Assembly: GCF_000372465.1 (NCBI RefSeq)
Contig: NZ_AQUZ01000027.1
Coordinates: 59,331 to 123,330, forward strand
Direction of reading: 5' to 3'
From: Kribbella catacumbae DSM 19601
GTDB lineage: Bacteria; Actinomycetota; Actinomycetes; Propionibacteriales; Kribbellaceae
Length of the DNA: 64,000 nt
The notes beneath the pieces were generated by a model. That model was given only the letters and a program-made list of their open reading frames with translations. It was not told the origin of the DNA and did no database searches. The position numbers and the translations under genes are program-made. Each line of letters starts with the position of its first letter. Within the stretch, counting starts at the first letter, position 1. Below, piece by piece: positions 9,040-17,279 of the stretch.

Positions 9040-11457
9040 CTACCCGACCTGAAGCTCGGTCGACAGTGGGAGGTCTGACACCGACGAGCCGGCTCGGAGG
9101 GTGAAGGTGCCGGGCTCGGTGGTCCAGGCGTTGTCCCAATGCTCGAAGGTGCGGTTGTGCAGAGGGACGGTGAGCTGGCTGGTCTCACCTGCATCCAGGC
9201 GTACGACGGCGAAGCCGGCCAGCCAGCGGACCGGCCGATCCACTGTGCTTTCGGGGCGTTCGGCGTACACCTGGACGACGTGCTTGCCGGATCGATCACC
9301 AGTGTTCTGGACGGTCACCGCGGCAGAGGTCTCGGAGGCACGGAGGTCGGACAGCGACCAGGTGGTGTAACCGAGCCCGTGCCCGAACTCGAACGCCGGT
9401 TCGGTCCCGGCGCGGAGCCAAGCGCGATAGCCGATGTGGACGCCTTCGTCGTACCGGACAGTGCCGTCCTGTGGCGTGACGTCGATGACCGGTACGTCGG
9501 CTTCCTCGCGCGGCCACGTGGTGGGGAGACGCCCACCGGGCTCGACGATGCCGAGCAGTACGTCGGCCAGTGCATGGCCGTACTCCTGGCCACCGAAGTA
9601 GGTGACCAGGAGTGCGGCTACTTCGCCACGCCAGGGCAGCTGGACGGGCGAGCCTGAGTTGACGACCACGACCGTGCGGGGATTGGCCGCGACCACAGCC
9701 CGGACCAGATCGTCCTGGCGACCGGGCAGCGCGAGCGTGGTCCGGTCGTGGCCCTCGGATTCGACCTTGGAGTTGGTGCCGACCACCACGACCGCGACCT
9801 CCGCGGCCCGCGCGGCCGCGACGGCCTCGTCGATCAGCGCCTGCGGGTTCGACCGGTCCGGCTCGACGCCGACGGTGATACTGAAGGCGTTGCCGAGACC
9901 GCCTTCCCAGGTCGGCAGTTCGAGTTCCACGCGGAAGTCGACCGGCCGGCCGGCGATCACGTCGAGCGGAGTCGAGATGGACGGCGGCGACAGCAGTGCG
10001 GCGCCGAGGTCCGAGCCGACCGGTACGGCCACGCCCTCACGCAGAAGCTTGCCGTCGGCAAAGATGCGGCCCTGGCCGACCGAGGCGAACCCGAGCAGCA
10101 TTGACCCTGACTCAGCCGGCGTGTACGTCGTACGGAACTCGAAGACCGACGTGTCGGCGATCGGCGCGCTCCCGCCGAGGTACACCAGCGCGCTGGAGAA
10201 GCGGTCCTCGGCGAACAGCTCGGCGCCGTCCTCGGCCAGGAAGCGTGCCCGGGCGCCAGGCCGGCCGGTCGCCGGATTGGTCATCGTCGACAGCGGCAGC
10301 TCGGCGACACCTTCTTGGACGACCGCGCCGATCGAGTACGTCACCTCGGCATCAGGTAGAGCCGCACGCAGTCCGTCGAGCGGTGAGACCACGGACGATG
10401 GGATGACGGTCGCGCTGCCGCCGCCCTGGGTCCGCGCGTCGCGCGCGTTGTGGCCGATGACCGCGACCCGCTGGAGTGTGGTGGCGGTCCAGGGCAGCTC
10501 GTCGGCATTCCGCAACAGGACCGAGCCTTCGGCCGCCGCGGCGCGGGCGAACGCGACGGTATCGAGCTGGGGAATCTGGGCCGGCTTCTCGAACCCTTCG
10601 AGCGCGCCGACCCGGGCGGCCAGCGCGAGCAGGCGCAGTACCTTCCGGTCGATCGCCTCCTCCTTGACCTCACCCGACCGCACCGCCTCGACCAACGCGT
10701 CCCCCCAAGCCCCGATCGGGCCCGGCATCTCCAGGTCCTGCGAGTGGTTCGCGCTCTGCACGCTGCGTACGGCGGTCCAGTCGCTGACGACGACGCCGTC
10801 GAAGCCCCACTCGCTGTTCAGCGGAGTCTCGAGCAACTCGTTCTCCGACGCGGTCGCGCCGTTGATCGAGTTGTACGCACTCATCACCAGCCATGCCTTC
10901 GACTCGACGACCGCCTTCTCGAAGGCCAGCAGGTACACCTCGCGTAGCGCGCGCTCACTCACGACGACGTCGGCGGTGAAGCGGTCGGTCTCGAAGTCGT
11001 TCGCGACGTAGTGCTTGGGGGTCGCGCCGACGCCGAGTTCCTGTACGCCGGCCACGTAGGCGGCAGCGAGCTCGGCGGTCAGGACCGGGTCCTCGCTGAA
11101 CGCCTCGAAGTGACGTCCGCCGAGGGGTGATCGGTGCAGGTTGATGGTCGGGCCGAGTACGACGTCGACGCCTTTGCGGCGGGCTTCGAGCGCTGACACC
11201 ACGCCGTACCGGTGGGCGACGGCGAGATCCCAGGACGACGACAGCGCGGTCGCGGACGGAAGGTTGAGCGATGGATCGCGCTCGTCCCAGACCGGTCCGC
11301 GGACGCCGCTCGGGCCGTCGGACAACACCATCGACCGCAGCCCGACAGCAGGAAGCGGGTGAGTCGACCAGAAATCCTGACCGGTGAGGAGCTGAACCTT
11401 CTCCTCGAGCGTGAGGCGACCGGCCAAGGCGACGAATTCAGCAGGTGTCGGGCTCAT
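9040..11457 (-). CDS. GH3 beta-glucosidase with PA14 insert
   Basis: An 805-residue glycoside hydrolase family 3 enzyme that releases terminal beta-linked glucose from oligosaccharides with retention. The TIM-barrel domain has KHYVANDFETDR and the nucleophile Asp226 in GVVVSDWTAV. A PA14 carbohydrate-binding insert sits in the second domain (about 400-510), followed by the fibronectin-like C-terminal domain. There is no signal peptide, so it is probably cytoplasmic. I start at ATG 11457 (MSPTPAEFVAL). The divergent TetR gene 48 bp away is the likely regulator. It may hydrolyse imported cello-oligomers or a plant glycoside. Confidence 0.9.
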   Translation of the reverse strand: MSPTPAEFVALAGRLTLEEKVQLLTGQDFWSTHPLPAVGLRSMVLSDGPSGVRGPVWDERDPSLNLPSATALSSSWDLAVAHRYGVVSALEARRKGVDVVLGPTINLHRSPLGGRHFEAFSEDPVLTAELAAAYVAGVQELGVGATPKHYVANDFETDRFTADVVVSERALREVYLLAFEKAVVESKAWLVMSAYNSINGATASENELLETPLNSEWGFDGVVVSDWTAVRSVQSANHSQDLEMPGPIGAWGDALVEAVRSGEVKEEAIDRKVLRLLALAARVGALEGFEKPAQIPQLDTVAFARAAAAEGSVLLRNADELPWTATTLQRVAVIGHNARDARTQGGGSATVIPSSVVSPLDGLRAALPDAEVTYSIGAVVQEGVAELPLSTMTNPATGRPGARARFLAEDGAELFAEDRFSSALVYLGGSAPIADTSVFEFRTTYTPAESGSMLLGFASVGQGRIFADGKLLREGVAVPVGSDLGAALLSPPSISTPLDVIAGRPVDFRVELELPTWEGGLGNAFSITVGVEPDRSNPQALIDEAVAAARAAEVAVVVVGTNSKVESEGHDRTTLALPGRQDDLVRAVVAANPRTVVVVNSGSPVQLPWRGEVAALLVTYFGGQEYGHALADVLLGIVEPGGRLPTTWPREEADVPVIDVTPQDGTVRYDEGVHIGYRAWLRAGTEPAFEFGHGLGYTTWSLSDLRASETSAAVTVQNTGDRSGKHVVQVYAERPESTVDRPVRWLAGFAVVRLDAGETSQLTVPLHNRTFEHWDNAWTTEPGTFTLRAGSSVSDLPLSTELQVG

Positions 11458-11476
11458 GCGTGTCACTGTACGCGCG

Positions 11477-11499
11477 AAAACCAAGTGATGCTAGGTTTT
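11477..11499. promoter_or_regulatory. Candidate TetR operator between GH3 and TetR genes
   Basis: AAAACC (11477-11482) and GGTTTT (11494-11499) form a 23-bp inverted repeat in the short divergent gap. TAGGTT overlaps its right arm as a possible -10 and would place transcription at the ATG of the TetR gene, that is a leaderless mRNA. Confidence 0.5.
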
Positions 11500-11504
11500 G
11501 AAAT

Positions 11505-12086
11505 ATGGCAAAGAGAGGCCCGTACGCGAAGGGCGTCGCCAAGCGCGAGGAGATCCTGACCAAGGCTCTCGAAGTGATCGCCAGACAGGGCTACCGCAGG
11601 ACGTCGACGCGTGAGTTGGCGAGTGCCGTCGGGCTGAGCGAGGCGGGCCTGCTGCACTACTTCGGGTCGAAGGAGAAGCTCTTCGAGGAGGTACTGCGAG
11701 CGCGCGACGAGGCCGACACGGCGCGACTGAGCGACGAGTCCGATGCGGTCGGCAAACTCGCCGCCATCGTCCGGCACAACGCGGACGTCCCGGGTCTCGT
11801 CCAGCTGTACTCGACCTTCTCGGCGGAGGCCGGCGATCCGCAGCATGGCGCGCACGAGTACTTCGTGGAGCGCTATCAGCACCTGCGCGAGGCGCTGGCC
11901 GAAGCCATTCAGGATCGGCAGACGGACGGAACGATCAGCACGGCGGCCGACCCGGAGAAGATCGCCACCTTGCTGATCGCCTTGTCCGACGGACTGCAGA
12001 TCCAGTCACAGTTCCGGCTACTGGACCAGCCAGGGGACCTACTGGACCACCTGATCCAGCTACTGCGGCCCACTTCGCGCACTTGA
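11505..12086 (+). CDS. TetR-family regulator
   Basis: A 193-residue TetR protein. The helix-turn-helix is near residues 25-60 (REILTKALEVIARQGY, then TRELASAVGLSEAGLLHYFGSKEKLF), followed by a helical ligand-binding domain. It is divergent from GH3 and the 23-bp inverted repeat between them probably is its operator. No Shine-Dalgarno is visible before the ATG. The TAGGTT box seven bases upstream suggests leaderless translation (inference). Its ligand is probably a glucoside or related sugar. Confidence 0.85.
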   Translation: MAKRGPYAKGVAKREEILTKALEVIARQGYRRTSTRELASAVGLSEAGLLHYFGSKEKLFEEVLRARDEADTARLSDESDAVGKLAAIVRHNADVPGLVQLYSTFSAEAGDPQHGAHEYFVERYQHLREALAEAIQDRQTDGTISTAADPEKIATLLIALSDGLQIQSQFRLLDQPGDLLDHLIQLLRPTSRT

Positions 12087-12099
12087 CAGCGCCTCAGCG

Positions 12100-12699
12100 C
12101 TACTTGGACCTGGCGCGCGCTGCTTGGACGAGGCCGTCCGCGAGGGCGAGTGCGTGGAGCCGGCCGGGGCAGGCGTGCGGGCCCGCGCCGAACGGCAACT
12201 CGGTCAGGTCGATCTCCACTGTCGCGCCGTCCGCGGCCACTCGCCGGGTCTTGAGCACCGGCGGGCCGGTGCGGTCTGCGAGGGTGTTGGCGACCAGGGC
12301 GGCGGTCGCGTCACATGCCTGGACGAGCAGGGCGATTCGGTTGGCCGTCTTCTCGTCATAGGCACCGAGGGTCCGGACAAGGCGGTCGACGGCCTGATCC
12401 GCCGCCGGAGTGATCGCGGTGTGCGGCTGGTAGGACTTCGCGATCACGGCGATGTCCTCAGCGACGGTGACGGGCAGTCCGAGCGCTTCGGCCAGCACCT
12501 CCACCGGGCCGGTACCGCGTCGGAATGCCAACGCTCGCAGGGCATCCGGGTCGATGGCAGCCAATTCGGTCACGGCGTGCGCACGTCGGCGTTCATGGGT
12601 TGCACCGTTGCTGAAGCGAGCGACGGACGCCCGCAGCCAGGCGATGCCGTCAGCGGCGTACGGCGGGGACGGGACGCGGTAGTTCGGGTCGGTCAGCAC
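12100..12699 (-). CDS. Short cytochrome P450-like protein
   Basis: This 199-residue protein carries a P450 heme-ligand loop, FGAGPHACPG, with Cys177 as the thiolate ligand. It also has an I-helix-like segment LVQACDATAALVANTL and a C-helix-like THERRRAH. It is half the length of a normal P450 (about 400). The K-helix ExxR motif is absent and the A-B region is much reduced. The frame is clean from MLTDPNYRVP to the end, so this looks like a compact family member rather than a fresh truncation. It may bind heme without doing monooxygenation. It is convergent with the TetR gene. Confidence 0.55.
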   Translation of the reverse strand: MLTDPNYRVPSPPYAADGIAWLRASVARFSNGATHERRRAHAVTELAAIDPDALRALAFRRGTGPVEVLAEALGLPVTVAEDIAVIAKSYQPHTAITPAADQAVDRLVRTLGAYDEKTANRIALLVQACDATAALVANTLADRTGPPVLKTRRVAADGATVEIDLTELPFGAGPHACPGRLHALALADGLVQAARARSK

Positions 12700-12926
12700 G
12701 GCAACGACAGTACGACGGGATCACTTAGACGCCGACCGAAGCGATCACCTCGAGGAGTCTCTGATCAATTCGATCTGGTGGGTTCGCGTGGCGGCCGAGA
12801 GGGTGACGATGGCGCCACCCCTGGGCGCAAGGCCGGGGGGGGCCGGACACCCGCGCATACCCGTCCCCGGCCAGCAAACGCTTCCCTCGGCGTGTCGGGG
12901 TATCGGGGCCGGGTCGTGCGTGCACA

Positions 12927-13040
12927 GCCATCCGCGCGGCAGGCGGCGACGCGCACGCCGTCACCCTGGACGTCACCGACTCGTCCATCGTTCAGGAGGC
13001 CGCGAAGCAGGTCGGGGAGCGCTTCGGACATCTTGACGGC
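12927..13040 (+). pseudogene. Fragment of a short-chain dehydrogenase/reductase
   Basis: The plus strand encodes AIRAAGGDAHAVTLDVTDSS and on to VGERFGHLD, matching the part of classical SDRs from beta-3 to the segment just before the NAG motif. Neither the glycine-rich N-terminus nor the catalytic Tyr-Lys part is present on either side. The remaining DNA from 12700 to 12926 holds no recognisable gene. It contains a run of G residues near 12834. Confidence 0.7.
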
Positions 13041-13087
13041 CGGGCGGCAAGCACCTGCTCGGAGCCCAGCTGGGCACCCCGCCGCAG

Positions 13088-13346
13088 TGGCGACGCCACG
13101 GCCCAGACTGATGCACTGACCGAAGAATCCCACCATGACGGGCGCGGGTTGCGTCCCCGCGATGTGACTGAACACTGTGTCGGCGGCATGCGCACCCAGC
13201 GGATTCGCGGCCTGGCAGCTCATCCGTAGCGGCTGATCCGACGGTGCCGCCGAGTCCCCTGCGGCGACGATGCGGTCATCGTCGATGCTGGTCAACGTCT
13301 CGTCGGTGACGAGGCGGCCGAAGGCGTCGGTGCTCAGGCCGCTGCG
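13088..13346 (-). pseudogene. Fragment of an NDH-2-like FAD oxidoreductase
   Basis: Read on the minus strand, this encodes TRSGLSTDAFGRLVTDETLT, then DDRIVAAGDSAAPSDQPLRMS and GFFGQCISLGRG. That is the second FAD-binding stretch (AAGD) and following part of NADH-dehydrogenase-like flavoproteins. The N-terminal Rossmann domain and the C-terminus are missing. It abuts the stop of the amidohydrolase gene and faces the SDR fragment, so two unrelated gene pieces lie nose to nose. Confidence 0.7.
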
Positions 13347-13348
13347 GG

Positions 13349-14080
13349 TCAGAGGTCGAAGAGGTCGGCTGCGGTCGCACCCATGACGGCGTCGTGTTCG
13401 GCCGGGGTGAGGTCGGCGGCTTCGACGGCTCCCAGCGCGATCGAGGGATCGATCAAGGTTGCGTCGGTGCCGAACATGAGTCGGCCGGGGCCGACCCGGT
13501 CGAGGGTCCAGCGGATCCGGCCGGCGTCAGGGGCGGACCAGCAGGGCTCGAACCAGACGCGATCGGAGCGGTCGGCGGCTTCGGGGATCAGCCGCCAGCC
13601 GCTGGCCGCCATGTGGCCGGCTATGACGCGGGCGCCGGGGACCGCGGCGGCCACGTCGGCGAGGTCGAGGATGTTCCGGTCCCAGGTGTGTACCAGCGTG
13701 GGCAGCCCGAACTCGGTGGTCAGTTCGATGGCGGCCCGCATCGGCGGGCTGTCGATCGGCGTCCGGCTGTACTCGGTATGGATCTTGGCCCCGGTCCATC
13801 GCTCCCGTCCGTCTCCGGCCAGGAGCTCCGTCAGATCGTCGCGCGCCTCTTCCAGCCGGCGCGGATCGACCACCAGCATCCCGCGCAACCGCGGGTCCGC
13901 GTCCAGCTGCGCCAGCATCGCCCGGTTGCCGCCTGGGGCGTCGTACACGATCGCCTCGATCGCCGACACCAACTGGACGTCGATGCCGAACCGGTCCATC
14001 AGGTCGATGTTGACCTCGATGCCACCGACGTCCATCGAGAAGAACCACGGGCCCCAATGGGCATGCACGTCGACGATCAT
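13349..14080 (-). CDS. Amidohydrolase-family metal-dependent hydrolase (intact)
   Basis: A 243-residue TIM-barrel amidohydrolase of the compact amidohydrolase_2 type. The metal ligands are in place: HxH in DVHAHWG, His in LVHTWDR, His in IAGHMAASG and Asp in MFGTDATL. It is the last gene of a four-gene operon and its ATG overlaps the stop of the preceding gene. Family members hydrolyse or decarboxylate small carboxylates and lactones. With a DapA-like aldolase/dehydratase and an aminotransferase upstream, a role in opening or trimming a sugar-derived acid is plausible (inference). Confidence 0.8.
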   Translation of the reverse strand: MIVDVHAHWGPWFFSMDVGGIEVNIDLMDRFGIDVQLVSAIEAIVYDAPGGNRAMLAQLDADPRLRGMLVVDPRRLEEARDDLTELLAGDGRERWTGAKIHTEYSRTPIDSPPMRAAIELTTEFGLPTLVHTWDRNILDLADVAAAVPGARVIAGHMAASGWRLIPEAADRSDRVWFEPCWSAPDAGRIRWTLDRVGPGRLMFGTDATLIDPSIALGAVEAADLTPAEHDAVMGATAADLFDL

Positions 14081-14799
14081 GCGGACTCCAGCAAGCTCTT
14101 CACGTTACCGCTCCCGACCAGCTCGATCTCCCCGGCGCTCAGCCTCGACGTGAGCAACCGCCGTACCACCGACCGCGCCTCGTGGAACGGCGTCCGGCAC
14201 CCCAGCAGCAGCCGCTCGGCACCGACCTCCGCCGCAACGATCTCCAGCGAGTCCGGCCCGGTCAGCATCCGCGTCGACGTCCGGAACCCGGCCTCGTCGC
14301 GGGCCAGCACGATGAAGTCACCCAAGTGGTAGAAGTGCGTGTCGAGGAACACCACCTGTGCGCCGAGCCCCCGGAACGGCGTACCGAACTTCCGTACGTC
14401 GCCCTCCACGAACACCGTCAACCCCGCGGCCACTACCAGCTTCACCACATGCCCGAAGGTCGGGAACTCCGGCTCCACGCGCTGCAGACTCGGTGCCAGC
14501 CGCACCGTTCGCGGCGGTGCGGCCAGCGACAGCAAGCGCTCCAGCTCCCGCTCCGCCCCGAGTGCGTCCCGCAGGTCGAGCACCGGGCACGCCGTCCACC
14601 CGTTGCCCGCAGCAACTTCCAGGGCCTCGTCGTTCCCACTGCGTACGTCGAAATGCACGGCCCGCAGGCTGGACACCACACCACCCGACAGCCCGATCGC
14701 GGCCACGTCGTCCCGAACCGCGTCGGGCCGGGCCCACCGAGTAGTGGTCACGTCATGCCCGATCAGAACATCGCAGTCAAGCAACACCGGCCCGCTCAT
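14077..14799 (-). CDS. Degenerate amidohydrolase-like protein
   Basis: This 240-residue protein follows the length and barrel-like rhythm of its intact neighbour, but the catalytic ligands are gone. The N-terminal HxH is replaced by DCDVLIG and the final barrel Asp by LLLGCRTPFHE. Only DTHFYHLGD retains histidines. It overlaps the genes on both sides by four bases, so it is made together with the intact amidohydrolase. A non-catalytic subunit or a regulator of the active partner is possible. I do not recognise a named family. Confidence 0.6.
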   Translation of the reverse strand: MSGPVLLDCDVLIGHDVTTTRWARPDAVRDDVAAIGLSGGVVSSLRAVHFDVRSGNDEALEVAAGNGWTACPVLDLRDALGAERELERLLSLAAPPRTVRLAPSLQRVEPEFPTFGHVVKLVVAAGLTVFVEGDVRKFGTPFRGLGAQVVFLDTHFYHLGDFIVLARDEAGFRTSTRMLTGPDSLEIVAAEVGAERLLLGCRTPFHEARSVVRRLLTSRLSAGEIELVGSGNVKSLLESA

Positions 14800-16037
14800 C
14801 CCTGCACCCCCGCCAAAACGGCGTGGACCTTGCGGACCGCCGCAACCACGTCGTCCACGTCGTCAGCGGTGTAGTTCTCGTTCCAGGGAAGGACAAGGAG
14901 CCGCCGGTTGATCAAGTCTTCCGCGGTCGGGCAGAGCCCCACCGGGTACTCAACATCTTCGAGCGGATACCCCGACCGTCCGTAGGTGACCTTGTCACGC
15001 AAGACGGGCGCGCTGTACAGGGCGCCGGTCAGGTAGCCACCGTTCGCGGGGATCCCCTCCGCCGTAAGCGCGGCGGCCCACTCCTGCAGGTCACCGGCGA
15101 CATCGGGGTCAAGGATCAACGGGTACTGCCAGTAGACGTGGTCACCGACATCCGGTGGAACAGTCACACCCGCCAGATCCGACAGCGCCGCAGTAGCCCG
15201 CGCAGCCGCCGTACGGCGATCTGCAACCACCCCCGGCAGCCGCGGCAACTGGGCCCTGGCCACCGCACCGACGAGCTCGGACATCCGGTAGTTCACCGCG
15301 AGGAACAGATAGGTCCGCTCCGTAGTGTCCCGCGGCCAGCCCTTGTCAGAGAACAGGCGCATCCGGCGCGCGAGCGCAGCGTCGTCCGTGACTGCCAGAC
15401 CGCCGTCGCCAGCGCTGATGTGCTTGGTCTGCTGCAGGCTGAAGCAGCCGATATGGCCGATCCGCCCAGCCACCGTGTCGCCGACCCTGGCGAGATAGGC
15501 CTGGGCACAGTCTTCGATCAGCATCAGCCCGTTGCGGTCACACAACTCCCGCAACTCCCGCACCGGCGCCGGCTTGCCGAACAGATGCACCACGATGACC
15601 GCCCGGGTCCGCGGAGTGATCGCGGCTGCCACGGTCGCCGGCGAGAGGTTGCCCGTCTCCTGGTCGACGTCGGCGAACACCGGTACGGCGTTCTGCATCA
15701 GAATCGGGATCACCGTGCCCATGTCACTGATCGGCGTGGTGATGATCTCGTCCCCCGGCTCCGGGTCGACCGCCGCCACAGCCAGGTGTAGGGCCGCCGT
15801 ACCGGAGCTGCAGGCGACCGCGTGATTCGCACCGAGCAAAGCGGCGAACTCGTGCTCCAGCGCGGGCACTTCGGTCCCCCAGGTCGACGACAGCATGCCA
15901 CTGCGGAGCACACCTTCGACGGCCTTCACCTCCTCGTCGCCGAAACGGCGGCCGGAGCTGTCCATCACGGACGGCAACGGGGCCGTGCGCACCGCCGCAC
16001 CACCATCACGGGCAAGGCGTGCAGGATCGATGCTCAT
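14796..16037 (-). CDS. DegT/DnrJ/EryC1-type PLP aminotransferase
   Basis: A 413-residue sugar aminotransferase-fold enzyme. The PLP lysine is in SLQQTKHISAGDGG, the phosphate-binding loop in CSSGTAALHLA, and the ring-stacking Asp in LIEDCAQAYLA. I start at ATG 16037 behind GAGGGAGTGG; a GTG three codons upstream is less likely. Such enzymes transfer amino groups to keto-sugars or catalyse PLP-dependent dehydration. In an operon with DapA-like and amidohydrolase genes next to a sugar importer it may work in the breakdown direction, removing an amino group (inference). Confidence 0.87.
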   Translation of the reverse strand: MSIDPARLARDGGAAVRTAPLPSVMDSSGRRFGDEEVKAVEGVLRSGMLSSTWGTEVPALEHEFAALLGANHAVACSSGTAALHLAVAAVDPEPGDEIITTPISDMGTVIPILMQNAVPVFADVDQETGNLSPATVAAAITPRTRAVIVVHLFGKPAPVRELRELCDRNGLMLIEDCAQAYLARVGDTVAGRIGHIGCFSLQQTKHISAGDGGLAVTDDAALARRMRLFSDKGWPRDTTERTYLFLAVNYRMSELVGAVARAQLPRLPGVVADRRTAAARATAALSDLAGVTVPPDVGDHVYWQYPLILDPDVAGDLQEWAAALTAEGIPANGGYLTGALYSAPVLRDKVTYGRSGYPLEDVEYPVGLCPTAEDLINRRLLVLPWNENYTADDVDDVVAAVRKVHAVLAGVQG

Positions 16038-16050
16038 GACAACCACTCCC

Positions 16051-17112
16051 TCACGACAGCCAAGTGTCGAGATGCTCAGTGACGAATTCGTCGTCGGTCA
16101 GCCACGGGTAGGCCGCGGTCACGCGGTGGATCTCCTCGGCCTGCCCCGGTGACAGGTCCTCGGCCGGGTCAAGGCAGCGACGGTCGGCCACCAGGCCCTG
16201 GCGGCGCAAGACCTCCTTGATACCAGGCACGCAGCCGTGGAAGTCGTTGGCCGCATCGAAGATGGCGGCGTTGGCGTCGGTCAACTGCGCCGCCAGCATC
16301 AGCAAGGCAGGCAGGTCATCCACTGCTCCGGCGCGCGCGGCCCTGACGCGTTCCAGCAGCTGAACCGCGGGCCGCGTCCAGACCGCCCACTGACCGAGCA
16401 GCCCCCCGACCATGTGCTTGCGCACCCGCGAGCCGCCGACGCTGAACTCGAACGGCGTGAGCAGATCAACGAGGATGTTGTCGTCGTTCCCGGTGTAGAC
16501 CGCGATCTCGTCGCTCCGCCCAGAGCTTCCGACCGATCGCAGTACGTCGAGAGTCGCGTACCGGTCGAACGGTGCGACCTTGATCGCGGCCAGTCTGGGG
16601 ATCTCCGCGACGCGGGCCCAGTACCGGGCGGACAGCCGGCGGCCGCCCACGGCCGGCTGCAGGTAGAAACCGATCACCGGCAGCACCTCCGCCACCGCTG
16701 CGGTCCGCTCGACCAACTCGTCCTCGCTCAGGTGCGCCAGGCCGCCCGGACTCAGCAATGCGTAGTGATACCCGAGCCCGGCAGCGATCTCGGCCTCGCG
16801 TACGGCGTCCCGCGTCTCACCACACGCGCCGGCCACCATCACCACCGGCCGCCCGGACTCGTTCCGCACGGTCTCGGCGGCCAAGGCGAGGACCGGCTCC
16901 AGCAGGCCGCGATCGCGGATCGCGAACTCGGTGGTGTGGACACCCACGGCCAGCCCGCCGCTCCCCGCGGCCAGGTAGTACCTGGTCAGCGCCCGCTGGT
17001 GGCGCTCGTCGATCCGCAGGTCCTGGTCAAGCGCAAGCGGGTGCGCGGGGATCACGCAGCCTTCGCGCAGGAGTCCGGCCACCGGATCCGGTGCCGCAGC
17101 AGACGAGAGCAT
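16051..17112 (-). CDS. Dihydrodipicolinate-synthase-family (DapA-like) lyase
   Basis: A 353-residue class I aldolase/dehydratase of the DapA/NanA superfamily, longer than true DapA (about 290). The Schiff-base lysine is in LAAIKVAPFDRY, and an N-terminal segment AAGSGGLAVGVH corresponds to the usual GTTGE-type loop. I start at ATG 17112 with AGGGCGG upstream; a TTG at 17136 is an alternative. It is the first gene of the operon, under a strong promoter whose -10 is inside an ACGGT..ACCGT operator. The substrate is probably a 2-keto acid derived from a sugar. Confidence 0.82.
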   Translation of the reverse strand: MLSSAAAPDPVAGLLREGCVIPAHPLALDQDLRIDERHQRALTRYYLAAGSGGLAVGVHTTEFAIRDRGLLEPVLALAAETVRNESGRPVVMVAGACGETRDAVREAEIAAGLGYHYALLSPGGLAHLSEDELVERTAAVAEVLPVIGFYLQPAVGGRRLSARYWARVAEIPRLAAIKVAPFDRYATLDVLRSVGSSGRSDEIAVYTGNDDNILVDLLTPFEFSVGGSRVRKHMVGGLLGQWAVWTRPAVQLLERVRAARAGAVDDLPALLMLAAQLTDANAAIFDAANDFHGCVPGIKEVLRRQGLVADRRCLDPAEDLSPGQAEEIHRVTAAYPWLTDDEFVTEHLDTWLS

Positions 17113-17138
17113 CGCACCGCCCTGAGGAGTCGGCAATA

Positions 17139-17176
17139 ACGGTTAAGACCGTAATTAGCAGAATGAGTGCTGTCAA
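17139..17176 (-). promoter_or_regulatory. Promoter with operator for the DapA/DegT operon
   Basis: Reading the minus strand: -35 TTGACA (17176-17171), a 17-bp spacer and -10 TACGGT (17153-17148). The -10 is one arm of the inverted repeat ACGGTCTTAACCGT (17139-17152). A repressor bound there would block RNA polymerase. The same box recurs at 17249, 26031 and 26117. Confidence 0.75.
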
Positions 17177-17224
17177 CACGGCGGAGATGCCCTAATCATT
17201 CTGGAATGACCCTTGTACAAGTCG

Positions 17225-17262
17225 TTGACTGACCATCTATCGGCATCTACGGTCATGACCGT
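17225..17262 (+). promoter_or_regulatory. Promoter with operator for the sugar transporter
   Basis: -35 TTGACT (17225-17230), a 17-bp spacer and -10 TACGGT (17248-17253). The -10 is embedded in the perfect palindrome ACGGTCATGACCGT (17249-17262). The layout mirrors that of the divergent DapA operon. Confidence 0.75.
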
Positions 17263-17279
17263 AACCCCCTAATCTGGAG

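Noticed and set aside
12834..12843. Run of G residues as a regulatory slippage site
   Set aside because: It is in a region with no gene and is also a typical place for a sequencing length error.
12765..13295. 176-codon open frame as a real gene
   Set aside because: Only its first ~65 codons resemble a flavoprotein; the rest is antisense to an SDR fragment, so it is a chance joining of pseudogene pieces.
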